From the NCBI RefSeq assembly GCF_036659115.1, contig NZ_JAVXDF010000001.1: a stretch of DNA of 64,000 nucleotides; one strand, given 5' to 3'. Positions within the stretch are counted from its first letter, which is position 1, and the number at the start of each line of letters is the position of its first letter. The stretch comes from Gordonibacter sp036659115 (GTDB lineage Bacteria > Actinomycetota > Coriobacteriia > Coriobacteriales > Eggerthellaceae). Below the pieces are notes generated by a model. That model saw only the letters and a list, made by a program, of their open reading frames with translations. It did no database searches and had not been told where the DNA came from. Shown piece after piece: positions 1-8,012 of the stretch. A program made the translations under genes and the position numbers.

Positions 1-1289
1 TCATCATTCTTGCGGTCGTGGTCATCGGCGTGCTCATCGTCGTGCTCATGAAAGTGGCTATGCCCAAGTTCAAGATCATGCAGAAGCTGGTCGATCGGGT
101 GAACCTTGTGTCGCGCGAGATACTTACCGGCCTACCCGTCATCCGCGCGTTCGACCGTCAAGAGCACGAGGAGCAGCGTTTCGATGCGGCCAGTGCGAAC
201 CTTATGAAGACGCAGTTGTTCACCAACCGCGTTATGACGTTCATGATGCCGCTGATGATGCTTATCATGAACGGCGTGAGTGTGCTTATCGTGTGGGTAG
301 GCGGAAGCTACATCGACAACGGCACCATCCAGACTGGCGACATGATCGCGTTTATCACCTACTCCATGGTCATTATCATGGGCTTCCTCATGATCGGCAT
401 GATATCCATCATGCTGCCGCGTGCCGACGTGGCCGCGCAACGTGTCGACGAGGTGCTGAACACGCAGCCCACCATCTGCGACCCGGTACCCGGTAAGGCC
501 CAGGACGACGTGTTGGCCAGTTTTGCGGGCGGGGCGACCATTGCTTTCAGCAAGGTCAGCTTCAAGTACGGCGACTCGAAGGAGTGCGTGCTGGAGGACC
601 TGGACTTCACCTGTGAGCCGGGCAAGACCACGGCCCTCATCGGGTCGACGGGTTCGGGCAAGTCAACCGTCATCAAGCTCATCGAGCGCTTCTATGACGT
701 CACGGGCGGCTCTATCACGTTAGACGGCGTGGACATTCGCGCTGTCAGCCAGGAGGCGCTTCGCGCGCAGCTGGGTTACGTGCCCCAGAAGGCGTTTTTG
801 TTCTCGGGCACCATCGAGTCGAACATCGCCTACAGCGACGAGGGCATGCCTTCCGAACGCGTGCAAGCCGCTGCCGAGATTGCCCAGGCGGCCGATTTCA
901 TCGCGTCGAAGGATGAAGGCATGGAATCGGACGTGTCCCAAGGCGGCACGAACGTATCGGGAGGCCAGCGTCAACGTTTGGCCATAGCCCGCGCGCTTGC
1001 TACCGAGGCCCGCGCCTACTTGTTCGACGACAGCTTCTCGGCGCTGGACTACAAGACCGACGCGGCGCTGCGTCAAGAGCTGCATACGCGTCTTTCCGAC
1101 AAGACGGTCGTGATCGTGGCCCAACGCATCTCCACCATCCTGCATGCCGACAAGATCGTCGTGCTGGACGATGGCCGGATCGTCGGCCAGGGCACGCATG
1201 ACGAGTTGCTGAAAACCTGCGAAGAGTACCGGGAGATCGCGATGTCCCAGCTGTCGGCTGAGGAATTGAGCGGGGGTGATGCAGCATGA
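1..1289 (+). CDS. ABC exporter half-transporter, subunit A (5' truncated)
   Basis: This is one half of a heterodimeric multidrug/lipid-type ABC exporter. The reading frame is open from base 3, so the N-terminal membrane segments lie upstream of the window. What remains is the end of the membrane domain, with hydrophobic helices up to about residue 135, and a complete nucleotide-binding domain. The Walker A motif is GSTGSGKST and the signature motif is VSGGQRQR, both canonical. The Walker B region reads YLFDDSFSALD, with Asp where the catalytic Glu is expected, and the switch His is Gln (VAQRIS). This is the pattern of the degenerate-site subunit in exporters such as TM287/288 or LmrCD. The stop codon overlaps the start of the next gene (ATGA), so the two subunits are translationally coupled. 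The substrate cannot be told from sequence. Confidence 0.9.
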   Translation, partial: IILAVVVIGVLIVVLMKVAMPKFKIMQKLVDRVNLVSREILTGLPVIRAFDRQEHEEQRFDAASANLMKTQLFTNRVMTFMMPLMMLIMNGVSVLIVWVGGSYIDNGTIQTGDMIAFITYSMVIIMGFLMIGMISIMLPRADVAAQRVDEVLNTQPTICDPVPGKAQDDVLASFAGGATIAFSKVSFKYGDSKECVLEDLDFTCEPGKTTALIGSTGSGKSTVIKLIERFYDVTGGSITLDGVDIRAVSQEALRAQLGYVPQKAFLFSGTIESNIAYSDEGMPSERVQAAAEIAQAADFIASKDEGMESDVSQGGTNVSGGQRQRLAIARALATEARAYLFDDSFSALDYKTDAALRQELHTRLSDKTVVIVAQRISTILHADKIVVLDDGRIVGQGTHDELLKTCEEYREIAMSQLSAEELSGGDAA

Positions 1290-3160
1290 GCGCGCAGACG
1301 AAAGCAGGCGCCCCTCGTCGTGGTCCTATGGGTGGCCACGGAGGGCATGGCCCCGGGGGCATGATGCCCGGCGAGAAGGCCAAGGACCTCAAAGGCACGC
1401 TCAAGAAGCTTGTCGGCTTCATGGGCCGCTTCAAGGTCGGGATAGCCGTAGTGCTCGTGTTCGCCGTCGCCTCCACGGTGTTCACCACCGTCGGCCCCAA
1501 GGTCATGGGACAAGCAACGACCGAGCTGTTCAACGGCATCGTGGCCAAGATCGGTGGCACCGGCGACATCAACTTCGACCTGATCGCGCAGATCCTGCTG
1601 TTCACCATGGGGCTATACCTGATCAGCGCTGCCTGCTCGTTCGTGCAAGGCTGGATGATGAGCTCCATCTCCCAGCGCACGTGCTACGAGCTGCGCCGCG
1701 ACATCGCGTCGAAGATCGACCGCATGCCCATGGGCTACTTCGAGCGCAACTCGGTGGGCGACACGCTCTCGCGCATCACCAACGATGTCGACACGCTCGG
1801 CCAAAGCCTGAACCAGGGCATCACCCAGCTCATCACGTCGGTGGTGTCCATCATTGGCGTGCTAGTCATGATGCTTACCATCAACCCCCTCATGACGCTT
1901 ATCACCGTGGTCATCCTTCCCATTTCGCTGGGACTTATCATGATCGTGGTGAAGAAGTCGCAGAAGTTCTTCTTCGCGCAGCAAAAGACGCTCGGCGAGA
2001 TCAACGGCATCGTCGAGGAGACGTTCTCGGGACATGCCATCGTGAAAGCGTTTAACCGCGAGGACGGCACGGTGGACACGTTCAACGAGACGAACGCCCG
2101 CCTGTACAACTCGGCGTGGAAGTCTCAGTTCATCTCGGGCCTCATGCAGCCTATCATGGGCTTTGTGAGCAACCTCGGCTACGTCGTGGTGGCCATTACC
2201 GGCAGTTTCATGGCCGTGCAGGGCATCATCACGGTGGGCGACATCCAGGCGTTCATCCAGTACGTGAAGAACTTCACGCAGCCCATTACGCAACTGACGC
2301 AGGTGTCCAACGTGCTGCAGCAGATGGCGGCGGCGGCCGAGCGTATCTTCGAGTTCCTCGACGCACCCGAGGAGGAACCCGACCACGTGACGGCTCGCTC
2401 CGAAGATGCCTGCTGCGGGGTCGAGTTCGAGCACGTGCATTTCGGCTACGATCCGGAAAGGCCGGTTATCGAGGACTTCTCGGCCACGGTTGAGGAAGGC
2501 CAGACGATTGCGCTCGTCGGTCCTACGGGTGCCGGCAAGACCACGATGGTGAAGCTGCTCATGCGCTTCTACGACGTGCAGGCGGGCTCCATCAAGATAG
2601 GCGGCCATGACCTGCGCGAGTTCGCGCGGGACGACCTGCGCAGCATGTTCGGCATGGTTTTGCAGGATACCTGGCTGTTCAACGGCACGATCCGCGACAA
2701 TATCCGCTACGGCAAGCTCGACGCTACCGACGAAGAGGTGGAGGCAGCGGCGAAAGCGGCCTACGTTTACCACTTCATCCAGACGCTTCCTGCGGGCTTC
2801 GACACCGAGATCAACGAGGATGCCAGCAATATCAGCCAAGGCCAACGACAGCTGCTGACTATCGCACGCGCTATCCTAGCCGATCGCCGTATGCTCATCT
2901 TGGACGAGGCCACCAGTTCGGTGGACACGCGCACCGAGGAGCGCATCCAGAAGGCTATGGACAACCTCATGGCCGGGCGCACCTCGTTCGTCATCGCGCA
3001 CCGCCTGTCCACCATTCGCTCGGCGAACCTCATCCTCGTCATGCGCGATGGCGACATCGTGGAGCAAGGCACGCACGAACAATTACTCGAACTTGGCGGT
3101 TTCTACGCGGAGCTGTATAATTCACAGTTCGCTGAGACTATCGACGAGGCGGAGGAATAG
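1286..3160 (+). CDS. ABC exporter half-transporter, subunit B
   Basis: A 624-residue full half-transporter and partner of the upstream gene. After a Gly/His/Met-rich N-terminal stretch come about six transmembrane helices (roughly residues 50-330) and an ATPase domain. Walker A is GPTGAGKTT, and Walker B (MLILDEATSSVD) and the switch His (IAHRLST) are intact. The signature is ISQGQRQ rather than LSGGQ. The dimer would therefore have one consensus ATP site, built from this subunit's Walker motifs and the canonical signature of subunit A, and one degenerate site. It overlaps the upstream gene by four bases. The drug or lipid substrate is unknown. Confidence 0.92.
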   Translation: MSAQTKAGAPRRGPMGGHGGHGPGGMMPGEKAKDLKGTLKKLVGFMGRFKVGIAVVLVFAVASTVFTTVGPKVMGQATTELFNGIVAKIGGTGDINFDLIAQILLFTMGLYLISAACSFVQGWMMSSISQRTCYELRRDIASKIDRMPMGYFERNSVGDTLSRITNDVDTLGQSLNQGITQLITSVVSIIGVLVMMLTINPLMTLITVVILPISLGLIMIVVKKSQKFFFAQQKTLGEINGIVEETFSGHAIVKAFNREDGTVDTFNETNARLYNSAWKSQFISGLMQPIMGFVSNLGYVVVAITGSFMAVQGIITVGDIQAFIQYVKNFTQPITQLTQVSNVLQQMAAAAERIFEFLDAPEEEPDHVTARSEDACCGVEFEHVHFGYDPERPVIEDFSATVEEGQTIALVGPTGAGKTTMVKLLMRFYDVQAGSIKIGGHDLREFARDDLRSMFGMVLQDTWLFNGTIRDNIRYGKLDATDEEVEAAAKAAYVYHFIQTLPAGFDTEINEDASNISQGQRQLLTIARAILADRRMLILDEATSSVDTRTEERIQKAMDNLMAGRTSFVIAHRLSTIRSANLILVMRDGDIVEQGTHEQLLELGGFYAELYNSQFAETIDEAEE

Positions 3161-3251
3161 CGCTGAGGGGAATGCGCTGTCCTTGCCGAGGTGGAACCAT
3201 GTATGGCTCTGCCTCGGCTACCGCATCGCTCGAACGGACGAGGATGGCCGC

Positions 3252-3971
3252 ATGCCCCTAAAGGGAGCCGATTGCACAACCGACGAGACGCAAGCCGCAC
3301 CTGCAACCCGGGTGCAGCTTGCCGTATTCGATTTCGATGGCACCAGTATCTGCGGTAATTCGCCGGTGATGCTGGTGTGGTACCTCAGGCGGCGCCACCT
3401 GCTTAGGAAGAGCGTCGTTTTGCGCATCCTGGTGTGGGCTGCCGCCTACAAGCTGCGCCTGCCGCAAAACGAGAGCTCGGTGCGCAGCCTGGTGTTCACG
3501 GCATTCGAAGGAAAGCCGGCCGCCGAGGTCGATCGATTCCTTGCCGGATTCTACGACGAGTGCGTGGCACCTCGGTTCCGTCCGCAGGCCGATGCTGCCA
3601 TGCGTGCACATACGCAGGCGGGCGAGGTGGTCCTGGTCATCTCGGCCACGTTCGAGCCCATCATCCTGCAGGCCATGCAGCACCACCCCTTCAAGCATCA
3701 GATATCCACGCGCATGCGCATCGCCCCGGACGGCACCTACACGAGGGAAGTGGAGGGGTTGCCTGTCGAAGGCGAGCAGAAGCTCGATGCGGTGAAGCAC
3801 TTTGGCGACGAGCATTACGGCCCTGGGAACTGGGAGCTTGCGGCCGCTTACGGCGACCATCACTCCGACCGGGCCGTATTGGCGGCTGCCCGGCGGGCCT
3901 TCGCGGTGAATCCCGACCGACCGCTTATGCGCACGGCTCGCAAGCGGAACTGGGATGTGGTGGCCTGGTAG
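3252..3971 (+). CDS. HAD-superfamily (subclass IB) phosphatase
   Basis: A 239-residue protein of the SerB-like HAD group of cytoplasmic phosphatases. Motif I is seen as DFDGTSICGN near residue 20, motif II as VISATFEP, and motif III in the GDHHSD segment near the C-terminus. Proteins of this kind hydrolyse phosphoserine or other small phosphomonoesters, but the substrate cannot be assigned. I chose the ATG at 3252, which leaves a short N-terminus before motif I. The frame stays open upstream into the ABC gene, but that part reads as a shadow. The gene follows the ABC pair after about 90 bases and may be cotranscribed. Confidence 0.8.
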   Translation: MPLKGADCTTDETQAAPATRVQLAVFDFDGTSICGNSPVMLVWYLRRRHLLRKSVVLRILVWAAAYKLRLPQNESSVRSLVFTAFEGKPAAEVDRFLAGFYDECVAPRFRPQADAAMRAHTQAGEVVLVISATFEPIILQAMQHHPFKHQISTRMRIAPDGTYTREVEGLPVEGEQKLDAVKHFGDEHYGPGNWELAAAYGDHHSDRAVLAAARRAFAVNPDRPLMRTARKRNWDVVAW

Positions 3972-4127
3972 CGCTGCTCTAGGTTTCGTTGGTAGGTTTC
4001 GTTCCTGTGACATTTCATGTTTTTACGCTGCGGCCTCTGTTGTCGCGCTCGACTCCGGTAAAATGCGACTTGAGTATATACATTTGCGCAAAAGCGCAAT
4101 TTCTATAGCTGCGAAGGAGGTGGGCCC

Positions 4128-5741
4128 ATGTTCGAGAACGCTGACACGAACAGCTCGCCAAGCCAGAACGACGAATATGACAACAGCTCTTCCACCGACT
4201 ACCTGCGCCGTGCCGCGCAGGCCAGCGCGGCGGGAGACGCCGTGCTGGGCATGCACCTGTACCTTGCTGCGTTCGAGCGAGGTACACATGGTGCCTATGC
4301 CCCTGATGACGAAGCGATCGACGGGCTGCGCCAGGCATGGTCGCTGGCCTGCAAGCTGAAGGAGCGCTCGCTGGCAGAGTACATTTTCGAGAAGCTCGAG
4401 CCTTTCATGGCTCCCGGTGAGGTGTCTGCCTGCGCCGAGCAGCTGCAGCGCTTGGCGTTGGATAAGCTGGAGGAATTCGGTCTGACCCGCGAGGATCTCG
4501 AGGACATGACTGATATAATCTCGCAGGATTTCCTGGGTATCGATGCGCCGCGCCTGATGCAGGTAGAGCATGTGACGCTGCCGAGTGTATTCGGCTCGGG
4601 CCTGAAAGTGTCGGGCAAAACGAAGGCCGAAACCGTGGTCGATGCGGCAGACAGCGAGCAGGCTGCGGTGAAAAAAGAGGCTCTTGCCCTCGGTGCAGAT
4701 ACGGTGGAGACGACGACTCTTGATGCCTCGGCGGAACGCTCGGCTGCGATCGTGCCCGCAGCGCAGGCGGCCGAAGACGGGGTCGACGATGCCGATGCCC
4801 ATGCGGTGGTGGTATCGCTCGAGCGCATCACCTATGCCGACATCGTCGGATACCGTGACACGGTGGCGCTCATGCGCGATTTCGGCGTGGGCATGCAAGG
4901 CGATGCCCAGTTCCAGGACTTGGTCTCGTTGTTGAACGCCCGCCACGGCCTGGACAGCATGCCGGCTGCCGATGCCATCTTGTTCCGCTCGCCCGCGCGC
5001 GAGGACGCGAACCGCTTCATGGTGGCCACCCTTGGCGAGTTGGACATGCCGACTATCCGTATGCGCATGGAAGAGAACTTGCAGGGCATGCCGGTGCTGT
5101 GCGTTATGGCCCAGGCCGACAACCAGCCCAAGCTGAACGCGGCGCGCAATACCTTCGAGGGACCAGGGGTGTTGCTGCTGGAGGATCTGGACCTTTGGGT
5201 GTCGCCCTATGCGGACCCGCTGGACGAGATGGGCGGATTCGTGTTCTCCAGCCTTTCTCGCGGTGCGCGCGAGACTATCGGCCTGATCCGCTCGGCGGCC
5301 GAGAGTCCTGACGTGTTCGTGTTGGCAAGCGCGTCTGAGGAGGGTGAGATCGACCCCTTCTTCTACGATCTGCTGGAGCCTTTGTCCATCGTGGACATCG
5401 ACTATCCCACGCCGGCCGAGCGGGCGGACATTTGGATGGAGATCGCCCGCGAGCATCCGTCGCTGCGCAGTATCTGCCGCGCCGACCTGGTGAAGTACTC
5501 TGAGGGCATGCCGCGCTACGATATGTACCTGGCTGCCCGCGAAGCGGTTGAGGAAGCCTACAAAGCTGGCCTCATGACACGCCGCTACGTGGCGGTGACG
5601 AAAGACAACCTGTTTGAGAAGCTGGCGGCCTATCAGCCGCTGGACTCGGCTGAGTACCATGCGCTCGAAGATGCGGTCGTGGTTGATTTCAGACGCGAAT
5701 TGGAGCATCTCGACGATCTGCTGAAAGGAACCGGGGAGTAG
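4128..5741 (+). CDS. Degenerate AAA-like protein of unknown function
   Basis: A 537-residue protein not recognised as a named family. Residues 1-140 are helical and acidic with a Ser/Asn-rich start. Residues 160-220 are an Ala/Glu linker. The C-terminal 300 residues read like an AAA-type ATPase that has lost its P-loop: the expected Walker A position has LFRSPARED. A Walker B-like strand follows (VLLLEDLDLW), then a sensor-like strand (DVFVLASAS) and a helical lid. The start is supported by GAAGGAGG nine bases before the ATG. It is followed after five bases by an Rrf2 regulator and then a DNA glycosylase, so it may belong to a stress or repair operon. A scaffold role is inference. Confidence 0.75.
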   Translation: MFENADTNSSPSQNDEYDNSSSTDYLRRAAQASAAGDAVLGMHLYLAAFERGTHGAYAPDDEAIDGLRQAWSLACKLKERSLAEYIFEKLEPFMAPGEVSACAEQLQRLALDKLEEFGLTREDLEDMTDIISQDFLGIDAPRLMQVEHVTLPSVFGSGLKVSGKTKAETVVDAADSEQAAVKKEALALGADTVETTTLDASAERSAAIVPAAQAAEDGVDDADAHAVVVSLERITYADIVGYRDTVALMRDFGVGMQGDAQFQDLVSLLNARHGLDSMPAADAILFRSPAREDANRFMVATLGELDMPTIRMRMEENLQGMPVLCVMAQADNQPKLNAARNTFEGPGVLLLEDLDLWVSPYADPLDEMGGFVFSSLSRGARETIGLIRSAAESPDVFVLASASEEGEIDPFFYDLLEPLSIVDIDYPTPAERADIWMEIAREHPSLRSICRADLVKYSEGMPRYDMYLAAREAVEEAYKAGLMTRRYVAVTKDNLFEKLAAYQPLDSAEYHALEDAVVVDFRRELEHLDDLLKGTGE

Positions 5742-5746
5742 GAGAT

Positions 5747-6295
5747 ATGGATATCACGCGACGTTGCGATTATGCCTGCCGAATTCTCCGTGCTGCTTAC
5801 AAGAGCGGTGACTCTTACGTCTCGGTGTCGGATATTGCCGAGGCCGAAGATATCCCTTATGCGTTCGCCCGCAGCATCCAGCATGACTTGGTGAAGGCGG
5901 AGCTTATCAAGACGGTGCGCGGCGCACGGGGAGGCTTAGTGCTGAACTGCGATCCTGCCGAGGTGACCTTGCTCGAGGTGCTGGAGTCCATCCAGGGTCC
6001 CGTGAGCGTGTCTCTCTGCGCTATCGATCCTGAATACTGCGAGAAGCAGGAAGGGTGCGCGTACAACAAGGTTTGGCAAGGTGCCGATCGTCTGCTGAAC
6101 GGGTACTTTGCCGCCATCACGTTGAAAGATCTGTTCGAGCAAGGCGGTACGCATCCCGCGGTGGTGGCGGCTATGGCTTCGGGCGACGGGCCGACCTCCT
6201 GCGCGGGTATGAACGACAAGGCCTCAGGCGGGGGAGCGGGCAGCTGCGCTTGCCCGAGTGACGCGACGTCCTGTACCTGTCGGTCATGCCGCTGA
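5747..6295 (+). CDS. Rrf2-family transcriptional regulator
   Basis: A 182-residue winged-helix regulator. The N-terminus (MDITRRCDYACRIL) and the HTH with its wing (VRGARGGL) match the Rrf2 family. Three cysteines in a C-x6-C-x5-C arrangement (LCAIDPEYC, EGC) sit where IscR and NsrR bind an Fe-S cluster, so it probably senses oxygen, NO or cluster status. The tail after residue 140 is unusual: it carries several more cysteines, ending CTCRSC, which could bind metal. It starts five bases after the preceding gene and overlaps the next by ten bases, so the three are probably one transcript. Its targets cannot be read from the window. Confidence 0.88.
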   Translation: MDITRRCDYACRILRAAYKSGDSYVSVSDIAEAEDIPYAFARSIQHDLVKAELIKTVRGARGGLVLNCDPAEVTLLEVLESIQGPVSVSLCAIDPEYCEKQEGCAYNKVWQGADRLLNGYFAAITLKDLFEQGGTHPAVVAAMASGDGPTSCAGMNDKASGGGAGSCACPSDATSCTCRSCR

Positions 6296-7161
6296 CGCAG
6301 GACGCGTGTCCTGTGTGGCCGTGCGACGACCCGGACCGCGACGCGTTCATCGCCCAAGTGCGTATGCAGGGAGCGAGGCTCTACCGCGACCTTCCGTGGA
6401 GGAACCTGGACGACCCCTATGCCGTGCTCGTATCCGAGATTATGCTGCAGCAGACCCAAGTGGCGCGGGTGGGGCGGTTTTGGGAGCGTTTCCTGGCGCG
6501 GTTTCCCACCCTCGATGCCCTGGCATCGGCCGGTACGGCCGACGTATTGGAGATGTGGCAGGGGCTCGGCTACAACCGCCGGGCGTTGGCGCTGAAGAAG
6601 ACGGCGGACGTGTGCGCCGCTGAACGGGGAGGAACACTGCCCGATACGGCTGAGGAGTTGCAGGCGCTGCCGGGCATCGGCCCGGCTACGGCAGCCGGGG
6701 TCGTCGCCTTCGCCTTCAACCGCCCCTCGCTGTACCTTGAGACGAACGTGCGCACGGTGTTTCTGCACGAGCTGTACCCCGACTGCGAGGGCGTGAGCGA
6801 CAAGCAGCTGGTGCCGCTGGTGGCCGACACGTGTCCCCCCGACGATGCACGGGCGTGGTACTACGCGCTGCTGGATTACGGTGCGCATCTGAAAACGCAG
6901 GTGGCAAACCCCTCGCGCCGCAGCGCGCACTATACGCGCCAGTCGGCCTTCGAGGGCTCTCGGCGCCAGAAACGCGCCGAGCTTGTGCGCGTCGTGCTGG
7001 CGGCGCCCGGCATCACCGCGGACGAGCTGGCAGTCCGTCTCGACGAGTTCGAGCGGGCCGGGGCGCGCGACGGCGTGGATGCGGTAATCTTTGACAGCAT
7101 CGTGGCAGATCTCGTGTCCGAAGGCTTTTTCCGTCGCGACGGCGACGTTTTCCTTCCCTGA
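6286..7161 (+). CDS. MutY-like HhH-GPD DNA glycosylase lacking the Fe-S cluster
   Basis: A 291-residue base-excision repair glycosylase. The N-terminal half is clearly MutY/EndoIII-like: PWRNLDDPYAVLVSEIMLQQ carries the MutY Glu and QQ motif, and LPGIGPATAAGVV is the helix-hairpin-helix. Two departures are visible. The strand that carries the catalytic Asp in MutY (LDGNV) reads LETNVRTVF, with Glu. The four-Cys Fe-S motif is replaced by NPSRRSAHYTRQSAFEGS. There is no C-terminal MutT-like domain. I recall similar cluster-free MutY-like proteins from other bacteria. The substrate is probably A:8-oxoG or a related lesion, but is unproven. There is no clear ribosome site; translation is probably coupled to the Rrf2 gene it overlaps. 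Confidence 0.8.
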   Translation: MPLTQDACPVWPCDDPDRDAFIAQVRMQGARLYRDLPWRNLDDPYAVLVSEIMLQQTQVARVGRFWERFLARFPTLDALASAGTADVLEMWQGLGYNRRALALKKTADVCAAERGGTLPDTAEELQALPGIGPATAAGVVAFAFNRPSLYLETNVRTVFLHELYPDCEGVSDKQLVPLVADTCPPDDARAWYYALLDYGAHLKTQVANPSRRSAHYTRQSAFEGSRRQKRAELVRVVLAAPGITADELAVRLDEFERAGARDGVDAVIFDSIVADLVSEGFFRRDGDVFLP

Positions 7162-7183
7162 CCGAAAAGCTGTGGTAGAATCC

Positions 7184-7345
7184 CTCTACTCCGTGAGGGA
7201 GTAGTCGATGCCGAAAGGCGTGGCTGCGTCAACATACTGCTTCCAGGCGAAGCTGGCGCACTCTTAAACGACAAGACTCGCGGTGTGGCGTACTCGTCGC
7301 ACCGTTCATCAGATAGCCGGCGCGCGTATGCGTCGGTATTTTTTT
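7184..7345 (+). promoter_or_regulatory. Mn2+ (yybP-ykoY) riboswitch with terminator platform
   Basis: The leader of mntP carries the hallmarks of the yybP-ykoY manganese riboswitch: GGGAGTAG at 7197-7204, GCGTCAACATACTG near 7226, and ACGACAAGACT near 7269. These match the conserved GGGGAGUAG, GUCGUCAACA and CGAGACC blocks of the class. An extended -10 (TGGTAGAAT, ending 7181) places the transcript start just before the aptamer. The aptamer is followed by a terminator hairpin. Mn2+ binding would favour read-through into the Mn exporter gene. Confidence 0.85.
7316..7345 (+). terminator. Riboswitch expression-platform terminator
   Basis: CCGGCGC and GCGTCGG form a seven-pair stem with one G-U pair. 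It is followed directly by a T-rich run (TATTTTTTT). It lies between the aptamer and mntP, so it is the likely regulated terminator. Confidence 0.75.
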
Positions 7346-7412
7346 GCCTATCGTCCGAAAGGGCGCTGCGGGTTGCGGCTGGGGTGGCTGCGATAAGACG
7401 AGAGGACTATCC

Positions 7413-7991
7413 ATGGGATTCGTAGAGCTGTTGTTGATTGCAGTAGGGTTGTCTATGGACGCCTTCGCGGTGTCTATCTGCAAGGGCTTGTGCATGAAGC
7501 GCCTAAACTTGCGCCAAGCCGCCGTCATCGCGCTGTTCTTCGGTGGCTTCCAGGCTGTCATGCCGCTGATCGGCTGGGCGCTCGGCACGCAGTTCGAACG
7601 GTTCATCACGCCGGTAGACCATTGGATCGCTTTTGTGTTGCTGGCCTTAATCGGCGGGAAGATGCTTTGGGATGCCTTCCATGGCGATGACGAGGACTCC
7701 TCGTGTCCGGTGGACGGCAAGCTGAATATGCGCGAGCTTACCATGATGGCCGTGGCCACGAGCATCGATGCCTTGGCCGTGGGTATCACGTTCGCTTTCC
7801 TGAGCGTGGACATCGCCCCCGCGGTGGGCCTCATCGGCGCCACGACGTTCGCCCTGTCCTTGGTGGGCGTGGCGGTGGGCCATCGTTTCGGTGCGCGCTA
7901 CGAGAAGCCCGCCACCATAGCGGGCGGTGCCGTCCTTATCCTCATAGGTTTGAAGATACTGCTCGAGCACCTAGGTGTCATCGCGTTTTAG
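7413..7991 (+). CDS. mntP: Manganese efflux pump MntP
   Basis: A 192-residue inner-membrane protein with six predicted helices arranged as two repeats. It has the paired acidic motifs of the MntP family, GLSMDAFAVSICKG in helix 1 and ATSIDALAVGITF in the second repeat. It exports Mn2+ to prevent metal toxicity. The ATG at 7413 begins right at the first helix; an earlier in-frame start at 7344 would fall inside the terminator and is rejected. The upstream yybP-ykoY riboswitch supports both function and regulation. The gene converges with pheA, leaving only about 20 bases between them. Confidence 0.93.
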   Translation: MGFVELLLIAVGLSMDAFAVSICKGLCMKRLNLRQAAVIALFFGGFQAVMPLIGWALGTQFERFITPVDHWIAFVLLALIGGKMLWDAFHGDDEDSSCPVDGKLNMRELTMMAVATSIDALAVGITFAFLSVDIAPAVGLIGATTFALSLVGVAVGHRFGARYEKPATIAGGAVLILIGLKILLEHLGVIAF

Positions 7992-8012
7992 CGCCGCGCG
8001 GAGGCGTGCCGC

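Noticed and set aside
3048..3251. Longer start for the HAD phosphatase
   Set aside because: It would overlap 110 bases of the ABC gene and add residues with no family similarity.
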